This document shows positions 1-8,011 of a stretch of 64,000 nt of DNA, piece by piece; the first letter of the stretch is position 1, and each line of letters opens with the position of its first letter. The notes under the pieces were generated by a model, which worked only from the letters and a program-made list of their open reading frames with translations, searched no databases and had not been told where the DNA came from. A program made the position numbers and the translations under genes. The stretch spans positions 558,001 to 622,000 of the forward strand of contig CALOEL010000014.1 in assembly GCA_942492375.1 (NCBI GenBank), written 5' to 3'. The DNA comes from JAHEAO01 sp942492375 (GTDB taxonomy: Bacteria; Pseudomonadota; Alphaproteobacteria; Rhodobacterales; Rhodobacteraceae).

Positions 1-866
1 CAAGTTCTCAGGATTCTTCGCGCGAAGGCGCCCCGCCATCGGACTATGTGCCCTATGACAAGCGCAAGCTGTCCTATGCGAACACGTTTCCGAACCCGTG
101 GAAGGCCAATGCAATCCGGGCGATGGAATGGTCGACCGGCAAGTACCGGCTGCTGCGCCTGATCCGCCGGTTCGAAGCCGAAGGCGTCCAGCCGGGGCAG
201 GCCTTCTGGCCGCAGGCGCTTCGCCATATGGGCATCGAGGTGCAGACGCCGGCCGAGGAAGTTGCGCGCATCCCGGCCACCGGGCCACTGATCGTGGTCG
301 CGAACCACCCGCATGGGCTGGTCGACGGCATGGTTCTCGCCGAACTGGTCGGCCGGGCGCGGCAGGACTACAAGATCCTGACGCGCTCGCTGCTAACCCA
401 GGTCGACGAGATCAAGCGCTTCATGATCCCGGTGCCCTTTCCACACGAGGAAGGCGCGATCGAAAAGAGCCTCGAGATGAGACGGCGGGCCATGGCCCAT
501 CTGGAGGGCGGGGGAACGGTCGTTATCTTTCCCTCGGGTGTGGTCGCTTCTTCCGACACGATGTTCGGACCCGTCCTTGAGCGAGAATGGAACCCGTTCA
601 CGGCAAAGATGATCCATCGGTCCGGCGCGCAGGTGCTGCCGATCTATTTTGCAGGGCGCAATTCCCGGTGGTACCAGATCGCCAACCGGCTTTCCGCCAC
701 GATGCGTCAGGGACTGCTGATCCACGAGGTGGTCAATGCGCTGAACAGGCCGCAAAGGCCCGTCATCGGCCATCCGATCGACCCGGCGCAGATCGCGCGC
801 TGGGCCGACAATCCGCGCGGGTTCATGGCGTGGCTGAGGGACGAGACGCTAAAGCTGAAACCCTGA
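1..866 (+). CDS. Lysophospholipid acyltransferase family protein (PlsC-type), 5' end outside window
   Basis: Acyltransferase of the PlsC/hemolysin-like superfamily, expected to move an acyl chain onto a lysolipid at the inner membrane. The block NHPHGLVDG (about 40 residues before the middle of the protein) is the catalytic N-H-x5-D motif of this branch, and VIFPSGVVA is the substrate-phosphate block further on. The frame stays open to the first base of the window; the residues before the GTG at 48 (GAPPSDYV) read as coding, so the true start probably lies upstream. If GTG 48 were used the product would have 272 residues. The ornithine-lipid or phosphatidate pathway cannot be told apart from sequence alone. 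It converges on the downstream minus-strand gene with an 11-base gap. Confidence 0.8.
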   Translation, partial: SSQDSSREGAPPSDYVPYDKRKLSYANTFPNPWKANAIRAMEWSTGKYRLLRLIRRFEAEGVQPGQAFWPQALRHMGIEVQTPAEEVARIPATGPLIVVANHPHGLVDGMVLAELVGRARQDYKILTRSLLTQVDEIKRFMIPVPFPHEEGAIEKSLEMRRRAMAHLEGGGTVVIFPSGVVASSDTMFGPVLEREWNPFTAKMIHRSGAQVLPIYFAGRNSRWYQIANRLSATMRQGLLIHEVVNALNRPQRPVIGHPIDPAQIARWADNPRGFMAWLRDETLKLKP

Positions 867-877
867 AGCGTGCTCGG

Positions 878-1753
878 TCAGCGGGTGGGGACAGGCGTCT
901 CACCGCGGTAGTCGTAAAAGCCGCGGCCGGTCTTTCGCCCGAGCCAGCCGGCTTCGACATACTTGGTCAGCAGCGGGCAGGGGCGATACTTGGTGTCGGC
1001 CAGCCCGTCGTGCAGTACGTTCATGATGGCAAGACAGGTATCGAGGCCGATGAAATCGGCCAGTTCCAGCGGCCCCATAGGGTGGTTGGCACCCAGCTTC
1101 AGCGACTCGTCGATCGATTTGACGGAGCCAACGCCCTCATAGAGCACGTAAACCGCTTCGTTGATCATCGGCATCAGGATGCGGTTGACGATGAAAGCCG
1201 GAAAGTCCTCGGCCCGAGCGGCGGTCTTGCCGAGCCTTTCGACGACCTTGAGACAGGCGTTGTACGTGTCCTCGTCCGTGGCGATGCCTCGGATAAGCTC
1301 TACCAGTTGCATGATCGGAACCGGATTCATGAAATGGAAGCCCATGAACCGTTCCGGACGGTCGGTGCGCGAGGCGAGCCGGGTGATCGAGATCGACGAG
1401 GTGTTTGAGGTCAGGATCGTGTTCGGTTTCAGATGCGGCAAGAGATCCTCGAAGATCGCCGCCTTGACGGTTTCGCGTTCCGTTGCCGCTTCGATCACCA
1501 GATCGGTCTTGCCGAGATCCGTCAGGACCATGGTGGTCTGGATCCGCGCCAGCGCATCGGCCTTTTCCTGTTCGGTGATCTTGCCGCGCGCGACCTGCCG
1601 GTCCATGTTGTGGCCGATCAGTTCCATCGCGTTCTTCAGGCTCTCCTCGCTGATGTCGTTCAGCAGCACGTCATAGCCCGCCAGAGCGAAGACATGGGCG
1701 ATGCCGTTGCCCATCTGACCTGCGCCGACAATTCCGACCTTGGCGATTTCCAT
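878..1753 (-). CDS. hbd: 3-hydroxybutyryl-CoA dehydrogenase
   Basis: NAD(P)-dependent oxidation or reduction of 3-hydroxybutyryl-CoA/acetoacetyl-CoA, used in beta-oxidation and butyrate or PHB metabolism in the cytoplasm. The 291-residue product has the N-terminal Rossmann motif GAGQMGNG (residues 10-17), then the family blocks FMGFHFMNPVP (with the catalytic His) and NRILMPMINEA. The C-terminal half, FIGLDTCLAIM to GRKTGRGFYDY, is the helical substrate domain. The start is the ATG giving MEIAKVGIVG; the same frame runs much further upstream but that extension has no family resemblance. etfA and etfB lie about 1 kb away on the same strand, and ETF is the electron acceptor of acyl-CoA dehydrogenases, so a shared fatty-acid theme is likely. 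Confidence 0.95.
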   Translation of the reverse strand: MEIAKVGIVGAGQMGNGIAHVFALAGYDVLLNDISEESLKNAMELIGHNMDRQVARGKITEQEKADALARIQTTMVLTDLGKTDLVIEAATERETVKAAIFEDLLPHLKPNTILTSNTSSISITRLASRTDRPERFMGFHFMNPVPIMQLVELIRGIATDEDTYNACLKVVERLGKTAARAEDFPAFIVNRILMPMINEAVYVLYEGVGSVKSIDESLKLGANHPMGPLELADFIGLDTCLAIMNVLHDGLADTKYRPCPLLTKYVEAGWLGRKTGRGFYDYRGETPVPTR

Positions 1754-1912
1754 GACCGACCCTTTCGATTGAGATGCCGGACCATATGCCCCCGCGAAAG
1801 CCCGGTGCAAGGCCCGAAACCCGATAAACTTTGTCTCAAGCTGTTGCTTTAGCCAAATCGCAACCCTCGGGGACGAGTCTGCCCGTGGGTGAGACGGAAA
1901 AACGGGTGGGTT

Positions 1913-2743
1913 ATGGCCTATGAGCACTTGGGCGCGGGGGCGCTTGACTATTTTCCATGCCGCTATGGCGAGTCCAGACTGCAGTTCCGGGGGCCGCCGG
2001 CGGCGCTCGACATGCCCTATGTCGCGGTGCTGGGCGGATCGGAGATTTACGGAAGGTTCGCCGAAACGCCGCTGCCGGCACGGCTGGAGCAGAGGATCGG
2101 GATGCCGGCGGTCAATCTGGCCTGCATAAATGCCGGTCTCGACATGGCGTTGCAGGATGAGGTCGTCATGCAGATATGCCGAGACGCCGCCGCGACGGTG
2201 ATCCAGATCACCGGAGTGCAGAACGTGTCGAACAGGTTCTACAGCGTCCATCCCCGGCGAAATGACCGGTTCCTGAAGGCCTCGGCAGAGCTTCTGGCGC
2301 TGTTCGACGGCATCGACCTGACCGAATTCAACTTCACACGGCATCTTCTGGCCTCGCTGGCGCAACGCTCGGCAGAGGGTTTCGCGGAATTTCAGAAGGC
2401 GCTGAAAGAGGATTGGCTCGTTCGGATGCGGCAGCTGATCGACGGTATCGGCGGCCCGGTGGTGCTGCTCTGGCTCTCTGATCGCCGACCAGAAGATCCC
2501 TGCGACAACTGGTCGATGCGCGATCCGCTTTTCGTGGATCGGCTCATGCTTGACGCTGTCTCCGTTCAGACCGCCGGGCTGGTCGAGGTCGTGGCCTCGA
2601 CCGAGGAGATCGGGGCGGGGTTTCAGCGTCTGGTTTGTGTGCCGCTCGAAGAATTGGCGGCGCGCGAGATGCTGGGTCCGGTGGTCCATGAACGGGCGGC
2701 GCAGGAACTGGTGGGAAAACTCGCTTCGCTGCTTCAAGGCTGA
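1913..2743 (+). CDS. DUF6473 family protein
   Basis: Conserved protein of unknown function, 276 residues from the ATG at 1913. The start MAYEHLGAGALDYFPCRYG is the family's N-terminal signature, which is why I chose it over the upstream in-frame ATG at 1889. A GGTGGG stretch lies just before this ATG. I see no signal peptide or membrane segment. The block VAVLGGSEIYGRFAETPLP is reminiscent of a GDSL/SGNH-like beginning, but I cannot assign catalysis. It is divergent from hbd (159-base shared upstream region) and ends at a bidirectional terminator shared with etfA. I recognise the family as common in Rhodobacteraceae; its role is not known to me. Confidence 0.75.
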   Translation: MAYEHLGAGALDYFPCRYGESRLQFRGPPAALDMPYVAVLGGSEIYGRFAETPLPARLEQRIGMPAVNLACINAGLDMALQDEVVMQICRDAAATVIQITGVQNVSNRFYSVHPRRNDRFLKASAELLALFDGIDLTEFNFTRHLLASLAQRSAEGFAEFQKALKEDWLVRMRQLIDGIGGPVVLLWLSDRRPEDPCDNWSMRDPLFVDRLMLDAVSVQTAGLVEVVASTEEIGAGFQRLVCVPLEELAAREMLGPVVHERAAQELVGKLASLLQG

Positions 2744-2747
2744 AACG

Positions 2748-2777
2748 AAAACGGCCCGCCAAAGGGCGGACCGTTTT
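2748..2777. terminator. Bidirectional Rho-independent terminator
   Basis: The inverted repeat AAAACGGcCCGCC / GGCGGaCCGTTTT with an AAA-type loop has A-runs on one side and T-runs on the other, so it can stop transcription on both strands. It sits between the convergent DUF6473 gene and etfA. Confidence 0.8.
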
Positions 2778-2794
2778 GTGGTATCGACTGTGGC

Positions 2795-3721
2795 TCAGAT
2801 CTTTTCGATCAGCTCCGGCACGGCGTTGAAGAGATCGGCCACAAGCCCGTAGTCAGCCACCTGGAAAATCGGGGCTTCCTCGTCCTTGTTGATCGCGACG
2901 ATGACCTTGCTGTCCTTCATGCCCGCCAGGTGCTGAATCGCGCCGGAGATACCGACCGCGACATAAAGATCGGGTGCCACGACCTTGCCGGTCTGACCGA
3001 CCTGCCAGTCGTTCGGGGCATAGCCGGAATCGACTGCGGCGCGGCTGGCGCCCACGGCTGCGCCAAGCTTGTCCGCGAGCTTCTCGATCAGTTCGAAATT
3101 CTCCTCCGAACCGACGCCGCGGCCACCCGAGACGACGATCCCGGCACTGGTCAGTTCCGGACGGTCGCTGGCGGCAACCTTGTCCTCGACCCATTCGGAC
3201 AGGCCGGGATTGTCCGCCGCGCCGATATTCTCGACCGGGGCGGAACCGCCGGCACCGGCCGCGTCAAAAGCCGTGGTGCGGATCGACACGACCTTTTTCG
3301 CATCCGAGGATTTGACCGTCTGGATCGCGTTGCCGGCGTAGATCGGACGTTCGAACGTATCGGCATCGACGACACCCGAGACATCGGTGATGACCATCGC
3401 GTCGAGCAGGGCCGCGACCCGCGGCAGCACGTTCTTGGCATCGGTGGTCGCCGGCGCGACGATGTGGTCATAGTCGCGCGCAAGACTGACGATCAGTGCC
3501 GCGGTCGGCTCGGCCAAACGGTGTCCGAGCGACGGATCCTCGGCGCAGAGCACCTTCTTGACGCCCTCGATCTTCGAGGCTTCTGCCGCCGCGTCAGAGG
3601 CCTTGGCCCCGGCGCAGAGCAGGGTGACATCGCCGAGCGATTGCACCGCCGCCACCGTCTTGGCGGTGGCATCCATCGAGAGGTGACCGTCGGTCACTTC
3701 GGCAAGACAGAGAACAGCCAT
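2795..3721 (-). CDS. etfA: Electron transfer flavoprotein subunit alpha
   Basis: Alpha subunit (308 residues) of the FAD-containing ETF heterodimer, which carries electrons from acyl-CoA and other dehydrogenases to ETF:quinone oxidoreductase. The N-terminal part is the ETF domain; the C-terminal FAD-binding domain is clear: SGGRGVGSEENF, then GAAVGASRAAVDSGY, VGQTGKVVAPDLYVAVGISGAIQHLAGM and VAINKDEEAPIFQVADYGLV. Its ATG overlaps the etfB stop by one base (TGATG), so the two subunits are translationally coupled. A terminator follows directly. Confidence 0.97.
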   Translation of the reverse strand: MAVLCLAEVTDGHLSMDATAKTVAAVQSLGDVTLLCAGAKASDAAAEASKIEGVKKVLCAEDPSLGHRLAEPTAALIVSLARDYDHIVAPATTDAKNVLPRVAALLDAMVITDVSGVVDADTFERPIYAGNAIQTVKSSDAKKVVSIRTTAFDAAGAGGSAPVENIGAADNPGLSEWVEDKVAASDRPELTSAGIVVSGGRGVGSEENFELIEKLADKLGAAVGASRAAVDSGYAPNDWQVGQTGKVVAPDLYVAVGISGAIQHLAGMKDSKVIVAINKDEEAPIFQVADYGLVADLFNAVPELIEKI

Positions 3722-4479
3722 CAGATCACCCCCGCTTCTTTCAGTTTCGTGACAAGTTCATCGACCGAGCCGACCCGGACGCCGGCTTTGCGCGCCTCGG
3801 GTTCGGCGGTTTTGACGACCTGCAGCCGCGGCGTGACATCGACGCCGTAATCGGCGGCGGTCTTTTCCTCCAGCGGCTTCTTCTTGGCCTTCATGATGTT
3901 CGGCAGGCTCGCATAGCGCGGCTCGTTCAGCCGCAGATCCACGGTCACGATCGCCGGCATCTTCACCTTGATCGTCTGCAATCCGCCATCGACTTCGCGG
4001 GTTACATTCGCATGATCTCCGTCGATTTCCAGGTTCGAGGCGAAGGTTGCCTGGCTCCAGCCCAAGAGGGCGGCCAGCATCTGGCCCGTCGCGTTCATGT
4101 CGTTGTCGATGGCCTGCTTGCCGGCCAGGACCAGACCGGGCTTCTCCTCGTCGATCACGGCCTTGAGGATCTTGGCGACGGCGAGGGGCTCGATGTCCTG
4201 ATGCACGTCATCGGCGGCAACCACCAGGATCGCGCGATCGGCACCCATGGCAAGGGCGGTCCGCAAGGTTTCCTGCGCCTGCTTCACGCCGATGGAAATC
4301 GCGATGACCTCTTCGGCCTTGCCGGCTTCCTTGAGGCGGATCGCCTCTTCCACGGCGATCTCGTCGAAGGGATTCATCGACATCTTCACATTGGCGAGAT
4401 CGACGCCGCTGCCATCCGCCTTGACGCGGACTTTCACGTTGTAGTCGATCACGCGTTTGACGGGCACGAGCACCTTCAT
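3721..4479 (-). CDS. etfB: Electron transfer flavoprotein subunit beta
   Basis: Beta subunit (252 residues) of ETF, which binds AMP and packs against EtfA. It starts MKVLVPVKRVIDYNVKVRV; the block SMNPFDEIAVEEAIRLKE and the C-terminal VDLRLNEPRYASLPNIMKAKKKPLE are family signatures, the latter being the recognition loop for partner dehydrogenases. First gene of the etfBA pair; the promoter must lie in the 210 bases between it and the divergent gene at 4692. An expected housekeeping pair near hbd. Confidence 0.97.
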   Translation of the reverse strand: MKVLVPVKRVIDYNVKVRVKADGSGVDLANVKMSMNPFDEIAVEEAIRLKEAGKAEEVIAISIGVKQAQETLRTALAMGADRAILVVAADDVHQDIEPLAVAKILKAVIDEEKPGLVLAGKQAIDNDMNATGQMLAALLGWSQATFASNLEIDGDHANVTREVDGGLQTIKVKMPAIVTVDLRLNEPRYASLPNIMKAKKKPLEEKTAADYGVDVTPRLQVVKTAEPEARKAGVRVGSVDELVTKLKEAGVI

Positions 4480-4691
4480 CTGCGCAGTCTCCTTGGTAAA
4501 TCCAACCGCCGTCGCAGCGGTTCGAACGCTATCGCCCCGGTGTTAGCGGCTGATCGCCAGAGAAAACAGGGCAAAATCGACGCGGCACGTCGCAGGGACG
4601 TCGCGTTCTTGCGTCGGAATCGGACAATGTTGGATTTTTGCGCCGCTTTCCGGCAGGTTGGAGCGAGAGTCGCCAGGGAAAGGACCAGACC

Positions 4692-5174
4692 ATGCAGGAC
4701 GAACTCAAACCATCGCGGATCGGCCGGCTGGGGAAACGGGTGATCGCCGGAGTGGACGGCGATTACGACATGGACACCCGCGCCGCGATTCCCACCCAAT
4801 GGGCCAATTACAACGCGATGGGATATCCAGAGGATGGAATGGTGCCCGGCGAGTATTATGGCGTCAGCCACGACATGCGACCCGATGGCAGCTTTGGCTA
4901 TATCTGCGGCATGCAGATGAAAAAGGGCGAATCGGCCCCGATGGCGCTGACGACCCAGACGATTCCCGCAGGCAACTACGCCAAGTTCCAATTCTCCGAG
5001 AACATCTCGACCATCGGCCGGCAGATCGACCGGGTCATGAACGGATGGCTGCCGGGATCGGGATACGAGAAGGCCGAGGGTCCGATAGTGGAATTCTACG
5101 GCTCGGATTTCAACGGCCGGACCGGGGATGGCGGCTTCGAGATCTGGGTGCCGGTCCGGAAGCGGAACGCGTAG
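4692..5174 (+). CDS. GyrI-like effector-binding domain protein
   Basis: Stand-alone small-molecule-binding domain of the GyrI/AraC-C-terminal type, 160 residues. Visible family features are the acidic mid-block (WANYNAMGYPEDGMVPGEYYGVS), the ATIPAGxYAxFxFS-like strand TTQTIPAGNYAKFQFSEN, and the closing strand FEIWVPV. There is no DNA-binding domain, so it is not itself a regulator of the AraC type. The start at 4692 (MQDELKPSRIG) follows a GGAAAGGA ribosome-binding stretch and fits better than the ATG at 4638. A VOC-family gene follows after 29 bases. Ligand unknown. Confidence 0.75.
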   Translation: MQDELKPSRIGRLGKRVIAGVDGDYDMDTRAAIPTQWANYNAMGYPEDGMVPGEYYGVSHDMRPDGSFGYICGMQMKKGESAPMALTTQTIPAGNYAKFQFSENISTIGRQIDRVMNGWLPGSGYEKAEGPIVEFYGSDFNGRTGDGGFEIWVPVRKRNA

Positions 5175-5203
5175 ACGAAGCGGATCCCGAACGGGAGGAC
5201 AAG

Positions 5204-5572
5204 ATGGAAAAGGTTCTGGGACTGGGCGGTTTCTTCTTTCGGGCCGAGGACCCTGCCGCCCTGGCGGAGTGGTACAAGAGCAATCTCGGCATCGACAAGG
5301 TTCCAGCCGACTATGACGCCGAGTGCTGGCGCCAGGAGGCGGGAGCGACCGTGTTCGCGCCGTTCGAGAAGCAGACCGACTATTTCGGTGATGCGGAGAA
5401 AGAGTTCATGCTGAATTTCCGGGTGCGCGATCTTGATGCGATGATCACGCAACTGGAAAACGCCGGGATCACGGTTCGCCGCGACCCGCAAGCTTATCCG
5501 AACGGACGTTTCGCGCGGCTCAACGACCCGGAGGGCAATCCGGTAGAGCTCTGGGAGCCGACTTCGCCCTGA
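5204..5572 (+). CDS. VOC family protein (glyoxalase/bleomycin-resistance fold)
   Basis: Small single-domain VOC-superfamily protein of 122 residues. It opens LGLGGFFFRAEDPAALAEWYKSNLGI, the first beta-alpha-beta unit, and closes NGRFARLNDPEGNPVELWEP, the usual metal-binding Glu strand. The conserved shape suggests a glyoxalase-like lyase or a binding protein; the substrate cannot be inferred. The start has a good GGGAGG site five bases upstream. It lies 29 bases after the GyrI-like gene, so the two probably share a transcript. Confidence 0.85.
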   Translation: MEKVLGLGGFFFRAEDPAALAEWYKSNLGIDKVPADYDAECWRQEAGATVFAPFEKQTDYFGDAEKEFMLNFRVRDLDAMITQLENAGITVRRDPQAYPNGRFARLNDPEGNPVELWEPTSP

Positions 5573-5581
5573 CGCGGCGGG

Positions 5582-6154
5582 CTAGCGGTTTGCGCCAGGC
5601 ACCCAAAGCACGTCGTCATGGCCGTCATTGTTGGCGATGCGTGCGGCGACGAAGAACCAGTCCGACAAGCGGTTGAGGTACTTCACCGCGGCTGCGTTGA
5701 CCTGTTCGGCTTCGGCCAGATGCACGGTGATACGCTCGGCGCGTCGCGAGACGGTGCGGCACAGATGCAGATGCGCCGCCAGGGCCGAGCCGCCCGGCAA
5801 GATGAAGGACCGCAGTGGCGTAAGCCGTTCGTTCATCGCGTCGATCTCGTTCTCCAGGCGGATCACCTGAGCCTCCGAAACCCGCAGGGGCTGGTATTCC
5901 GCGTCGGCGTCCTTTTCCATGTCCGGGCGGCAGAGATCGGCGCCGAGATCGAAGAGATCGTTCTGGATCATCGCAAGTTGCGTATCCAGCGGTCCCTCGG
6001 CGTGAAGCCGCGCCAGACCGACGGCAGAGTTGGTTTCATCGACCGTGCCATAGGCCTCGACCCGCGCGGAATATTTGGCCACGCGCTGCCCGTTGCCAAG
6101 CGCGGTTTCACCTTTGTCTCCGGTCCGGGTGTAGATCTTGTTAAGCACGACCAT
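5582..6154 (-). CDS. Cob(I)yrinic acid a,c-diamide/cob(I)alamin adenosyltransferase, PduO type
   Basis: Transfers the adenosyl group of ATP to the cobalt of cob(I)alamin, forming coenzyme B12. The 190-residue product has the PduO-type N-terminal ATP-binding signature TRTGDKGETALGNGQRV, the helix YGTVDETNSAVGLAR, and the C-terminal block LHLCRTVSRRAERITVHL with NRLSDWFFVAAR. It lies three bases after the tiny membrane-protein gene on the same strand. Adenosylcobalamin would serve methylmalonyl-CoA or ethylmalonyl-CoA mutases, which fits a neighbourhood with fatty acyl-CoA genes, although no mutase is in the window. Confidence 0.95.
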   Translation of the reverse strand: MVVLNKIYTRTGDKGETALGNGQRVAKYSARVEAYGTVDETNSAVGLARLHAEGPLDTQLAMIQNDLFDLGADLCRPDMEKDADAEYQPLRVSEAQVIRLENEIDAMNERLTPLRSFILPGGSALAAHLHLCRTVSRRAERITVHLAEAEQVNAAAVKYLNRLSDWFFVAARIANNDGHDDVLWVPGANR

Positions 6155-6157
6155 GAC

Positions 6158-6364
6158 TCAGCCTACCATACGACGGATTGCAACGAAGCCCAGAATCAGG
6201 GCGACGGCAATGGCTTGCGCGATGATGCGGTATCGCATGATACGGTTGGCATGTTTGCGGTTGAAGTCGCCGCCCTTCGCGAAACCGCCGATGCCGATCA
6301 TCAGGATCACGAAAACCACCATCACCGAAATGACGACGACGACGAACAATGGATCACGCCACAT
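6158..6364 (-). CDS. Small HIG1-like twin-transmembrane protein
   Basis: A 68-residue inner-membrane protein with two hydrophobic helices (about residues 6-27 and 47-64) joined by a basic loop, GGDFNRKHANRIMRYRIIAQ. The loop resembles the R-x2-RYRxxxQ motif of the HIG1 family, whose members associate with cytochrome oxidase. Found next to the cobalamin adenosyltransferase gene, three bases apart. Function in this organism is an inference only. Confidence 0.75.
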   Translation of the reverse strand: MWRDPLFVVVVISVMVVFVILMIGIGGFAKGGDFNRKHANRIMRYRIIAQAIAVALILGFVAIRRMVG

Positions 6365-6432
6365 GTTTGGCCCCTTCTTGATCTGAGTTCCGATCTAGCG
6401 GATCTGCCGGGAAAAGCGAACTGCCTTGGCGG

Positions 6433-7287
6433 TTAATTCCGCAGCACCACCCGATCAAGCGCCCGGGTCGGCAGAATGCGGCGCAGAAACGCCGCGACAT
6501 AGGTCGGGGTGGTCACGAAATAGCGCGGCTTCGGGCGCGGCGATTCGATCGCATGGATGAGTTTCGCGGTGACGGCTTCGGGCTGCAGTTCGAATGCCGA
6601 CGCCTTGGAGCCGCGATAAAGCTGGTCGAGCAGCGAGGCGCGGTACTGTTCAACGCGTGCGGAGCTTTCCCAGTCAATCCATCGTTCGAATTGCAGGACG
6701 GCGTTCCTGCGGAAATCGGTCTTGATCGGTCCCGGCTCGATAAGGATGACGCTGATATTCGTGTCGGACATTTCCAACCGCAATGTATCGGTCAGTGCCT
6801 CGAGCGCGAATTTCGTCGCGTTATAGGCGCCGCGCCAGCGGTAGGCGACGAGGCCGAGGACGGACGAGCAGTTGACGATCCGCCCGTGCCCCTGCGCGCG
6901 CATCGTCGGGATGAGCTTCCGCGTCAGGTCATGCCAGCCGAAGAGGTTCGCCTCGAAGATCGCGCGGAGCGCCTCGGTCGGCAGATCCTCGACCGGGCCG
7001 GGGATGGCATAGGCGCCGTTGTTGAAAACGGCGTCGAGCGTACCGCCGGTCCGCTCCAGCGTCTCGGCGATGGCTGTGTCGATGGTCGCGCCGTCTTCGT
7101 AGTCCAGTCGAAAGCTTTCCAGCCCCTCCTCGCGAAGCTGCGCACAGTCGGCTTCCTTGCGGCAGGTGGCGAACACGCGCCAACCGCGCTGCGAGAGGGT
7201 TCGCGCGGCGTCGAGGCCGATACCGGACGAACATCCGGTAATGAGGATGGATTTCGCTTGCAACTGCCGCCTCTTCTTTCCGGCCAT
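6433..7287 (-). CDS. SDR family NAD(P)-dependent oxidoreductase
   Basis: Classical short-chain dehydrogenase/reductase, 284 residues. The cofactor motif TGCSSGIG is at residues 17-24, the NNGA block near 89-92, the catalytic Ser at 141/142 (NCSS), and the YxxxK pair is Tyr155 and Lys159 (YNATK). The tail ILIEPGPIKTDF is the PG motif after strand six. The arginine in FATCRK after strand two suggests NADP(H). The C-terminal extension of about 80 residues (SARVEQYRASLLDQLYRG onward) is typical of the DHRS-like branch acting on lipids or retinoid-like substrates. Substrate unknown. Confidence 0.9.
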   Translation of the reverse strand: MAGKKRRQLQAKSILITGCSSGIGLDAARTLSQRGWRVFATCRKEADCAQLREEGLESFRLDYEDGATIDTAIAETLERTGGTLDAVFNNGAYAIPGPVEDLPTEALRAIFEANLFGWHDLTRKLIPTMRAQGHGRIVNCSSVLGLVAYRWRGAYNATKFALEALTDTLRLEMSDTNISVILIEPGPIKTDFRRNAVLQFERWIDWESSARVEQYRASLLDQLYRGSKASAFELQPEAVTAKLIHAIESPRPKPRYFVTTPTYVAAFLRRILPTRALDRVVLRN

Positions 7288-7328
7288 AGAGCCCGAAGCG
7301 GTCGAGAAGGCAAGCGCCCGGCTCGGTC

Positions 7329-7874
7329 CTAGGGCTGGGTTGGCGCGAGAAATTTCGAGGCCATGAAGCCCTCGACGCCGTCGCCCTCGACGCGGATCCG
7401 CACCCAGGGCTCGCCGGGGTCCGACAGGATCTGGACGGCATCGGCAAACTCCACGCCGCCGATGACGGGGTCCGCGGTCGACGGACCGTTCCTGACATTG
7501 ACCCTGCTGGCGGTGACGAAAAGCACCGGGATGTCAGGTATCACCTCCGTCTCCGGCGCCTCGGTCGCGCTGGCGACGACGAAGGCAGCCGGGTCTTCCG
7601 CGATTTTTTGCCCTTCCGGTCCGATCACGACCGGACGGTTGAAGGGCACCATGTCCACGGTTCCCGAAGGCCGATTCCGGCGCTGCGACGACCGCGCGAC
7701 GGGCGCATCGAGGGCGGCCAGGATCACTTCGGCGGGGTCGAAGTCCCTTTTCGTGAGGGGGGTGTCGCTGCCCGGCTCGGCCTGATCCAGGGCGATATCG
7801 GGGCCGCCAATCTCGTCGGCGAAATACATCGCAAGCCACAGGGAACCGAGAAGAACTACCAAAAGACGCAACAT
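7329..7874 (-). CDS. SH3 domain-containing membrane-anchored protein
   Basis: A 181-residue protein with an N-terminal hydrophobic segment (MLRLLVVLLGSLWLAMYFA) that is a signal anchor or signal peptide, a long low-complexity linker, and a C-terminal bacterial SH3 domain. The SH3 part is the typical VTASRVNVRNGPSTADPVIGG, then GEPWVRIRVEGDGVEGFMASKFL. Such domains usually bind cell-wall peptides, so a periplasmic location is likely. It is 41 bases upstream of the SDR gene on the same strand. Role unknown. Confidence 0.85.
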   Translation of the reverse strand: MLRLLVVLLGSLWLAMYFADEIGGPDIALDQAEPGSDTPLTKRDFDPAEVILAALDAPVARSSQRRNRPSGTVDMVPFNRPVVIGPEGQKIAEDPAAFVVASATEAPETEVIPDIPVLFVTASRVNVRNGPSTADPVIGGVEFADAVQILSDPGEPWVRIRVEGDGVEGFMASKFLAPTQP

Positions 7875-8011
7875 TGAAAAAAACCTGAAATGAAGGAATC
7901 GTACTATATCTACGCAGTATACCGCATTGTGGTTCCCGACGGGGAAAAACCCGCGCTGTTTGTTTGGATGGATTCTTTACGCCGCAACGCGCCCCGGCTA
8001 TCAGATCATCC

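Noticed and set aside
1754..2737. In-frame upstream extension of the hbd reading frame (619 codons in total)
   Set aside because: The extension lies antisense to the DUF6473 gene, has no family resemblance and the conserved protein begins at MEIAKVGIVG.
4658..5572. Single long frame joining the GyrI-like and VOC genes
   Set aside because: The first part is a shadow of the GyrI-like gene in another frame; only the part from 5204 is VOC-like.
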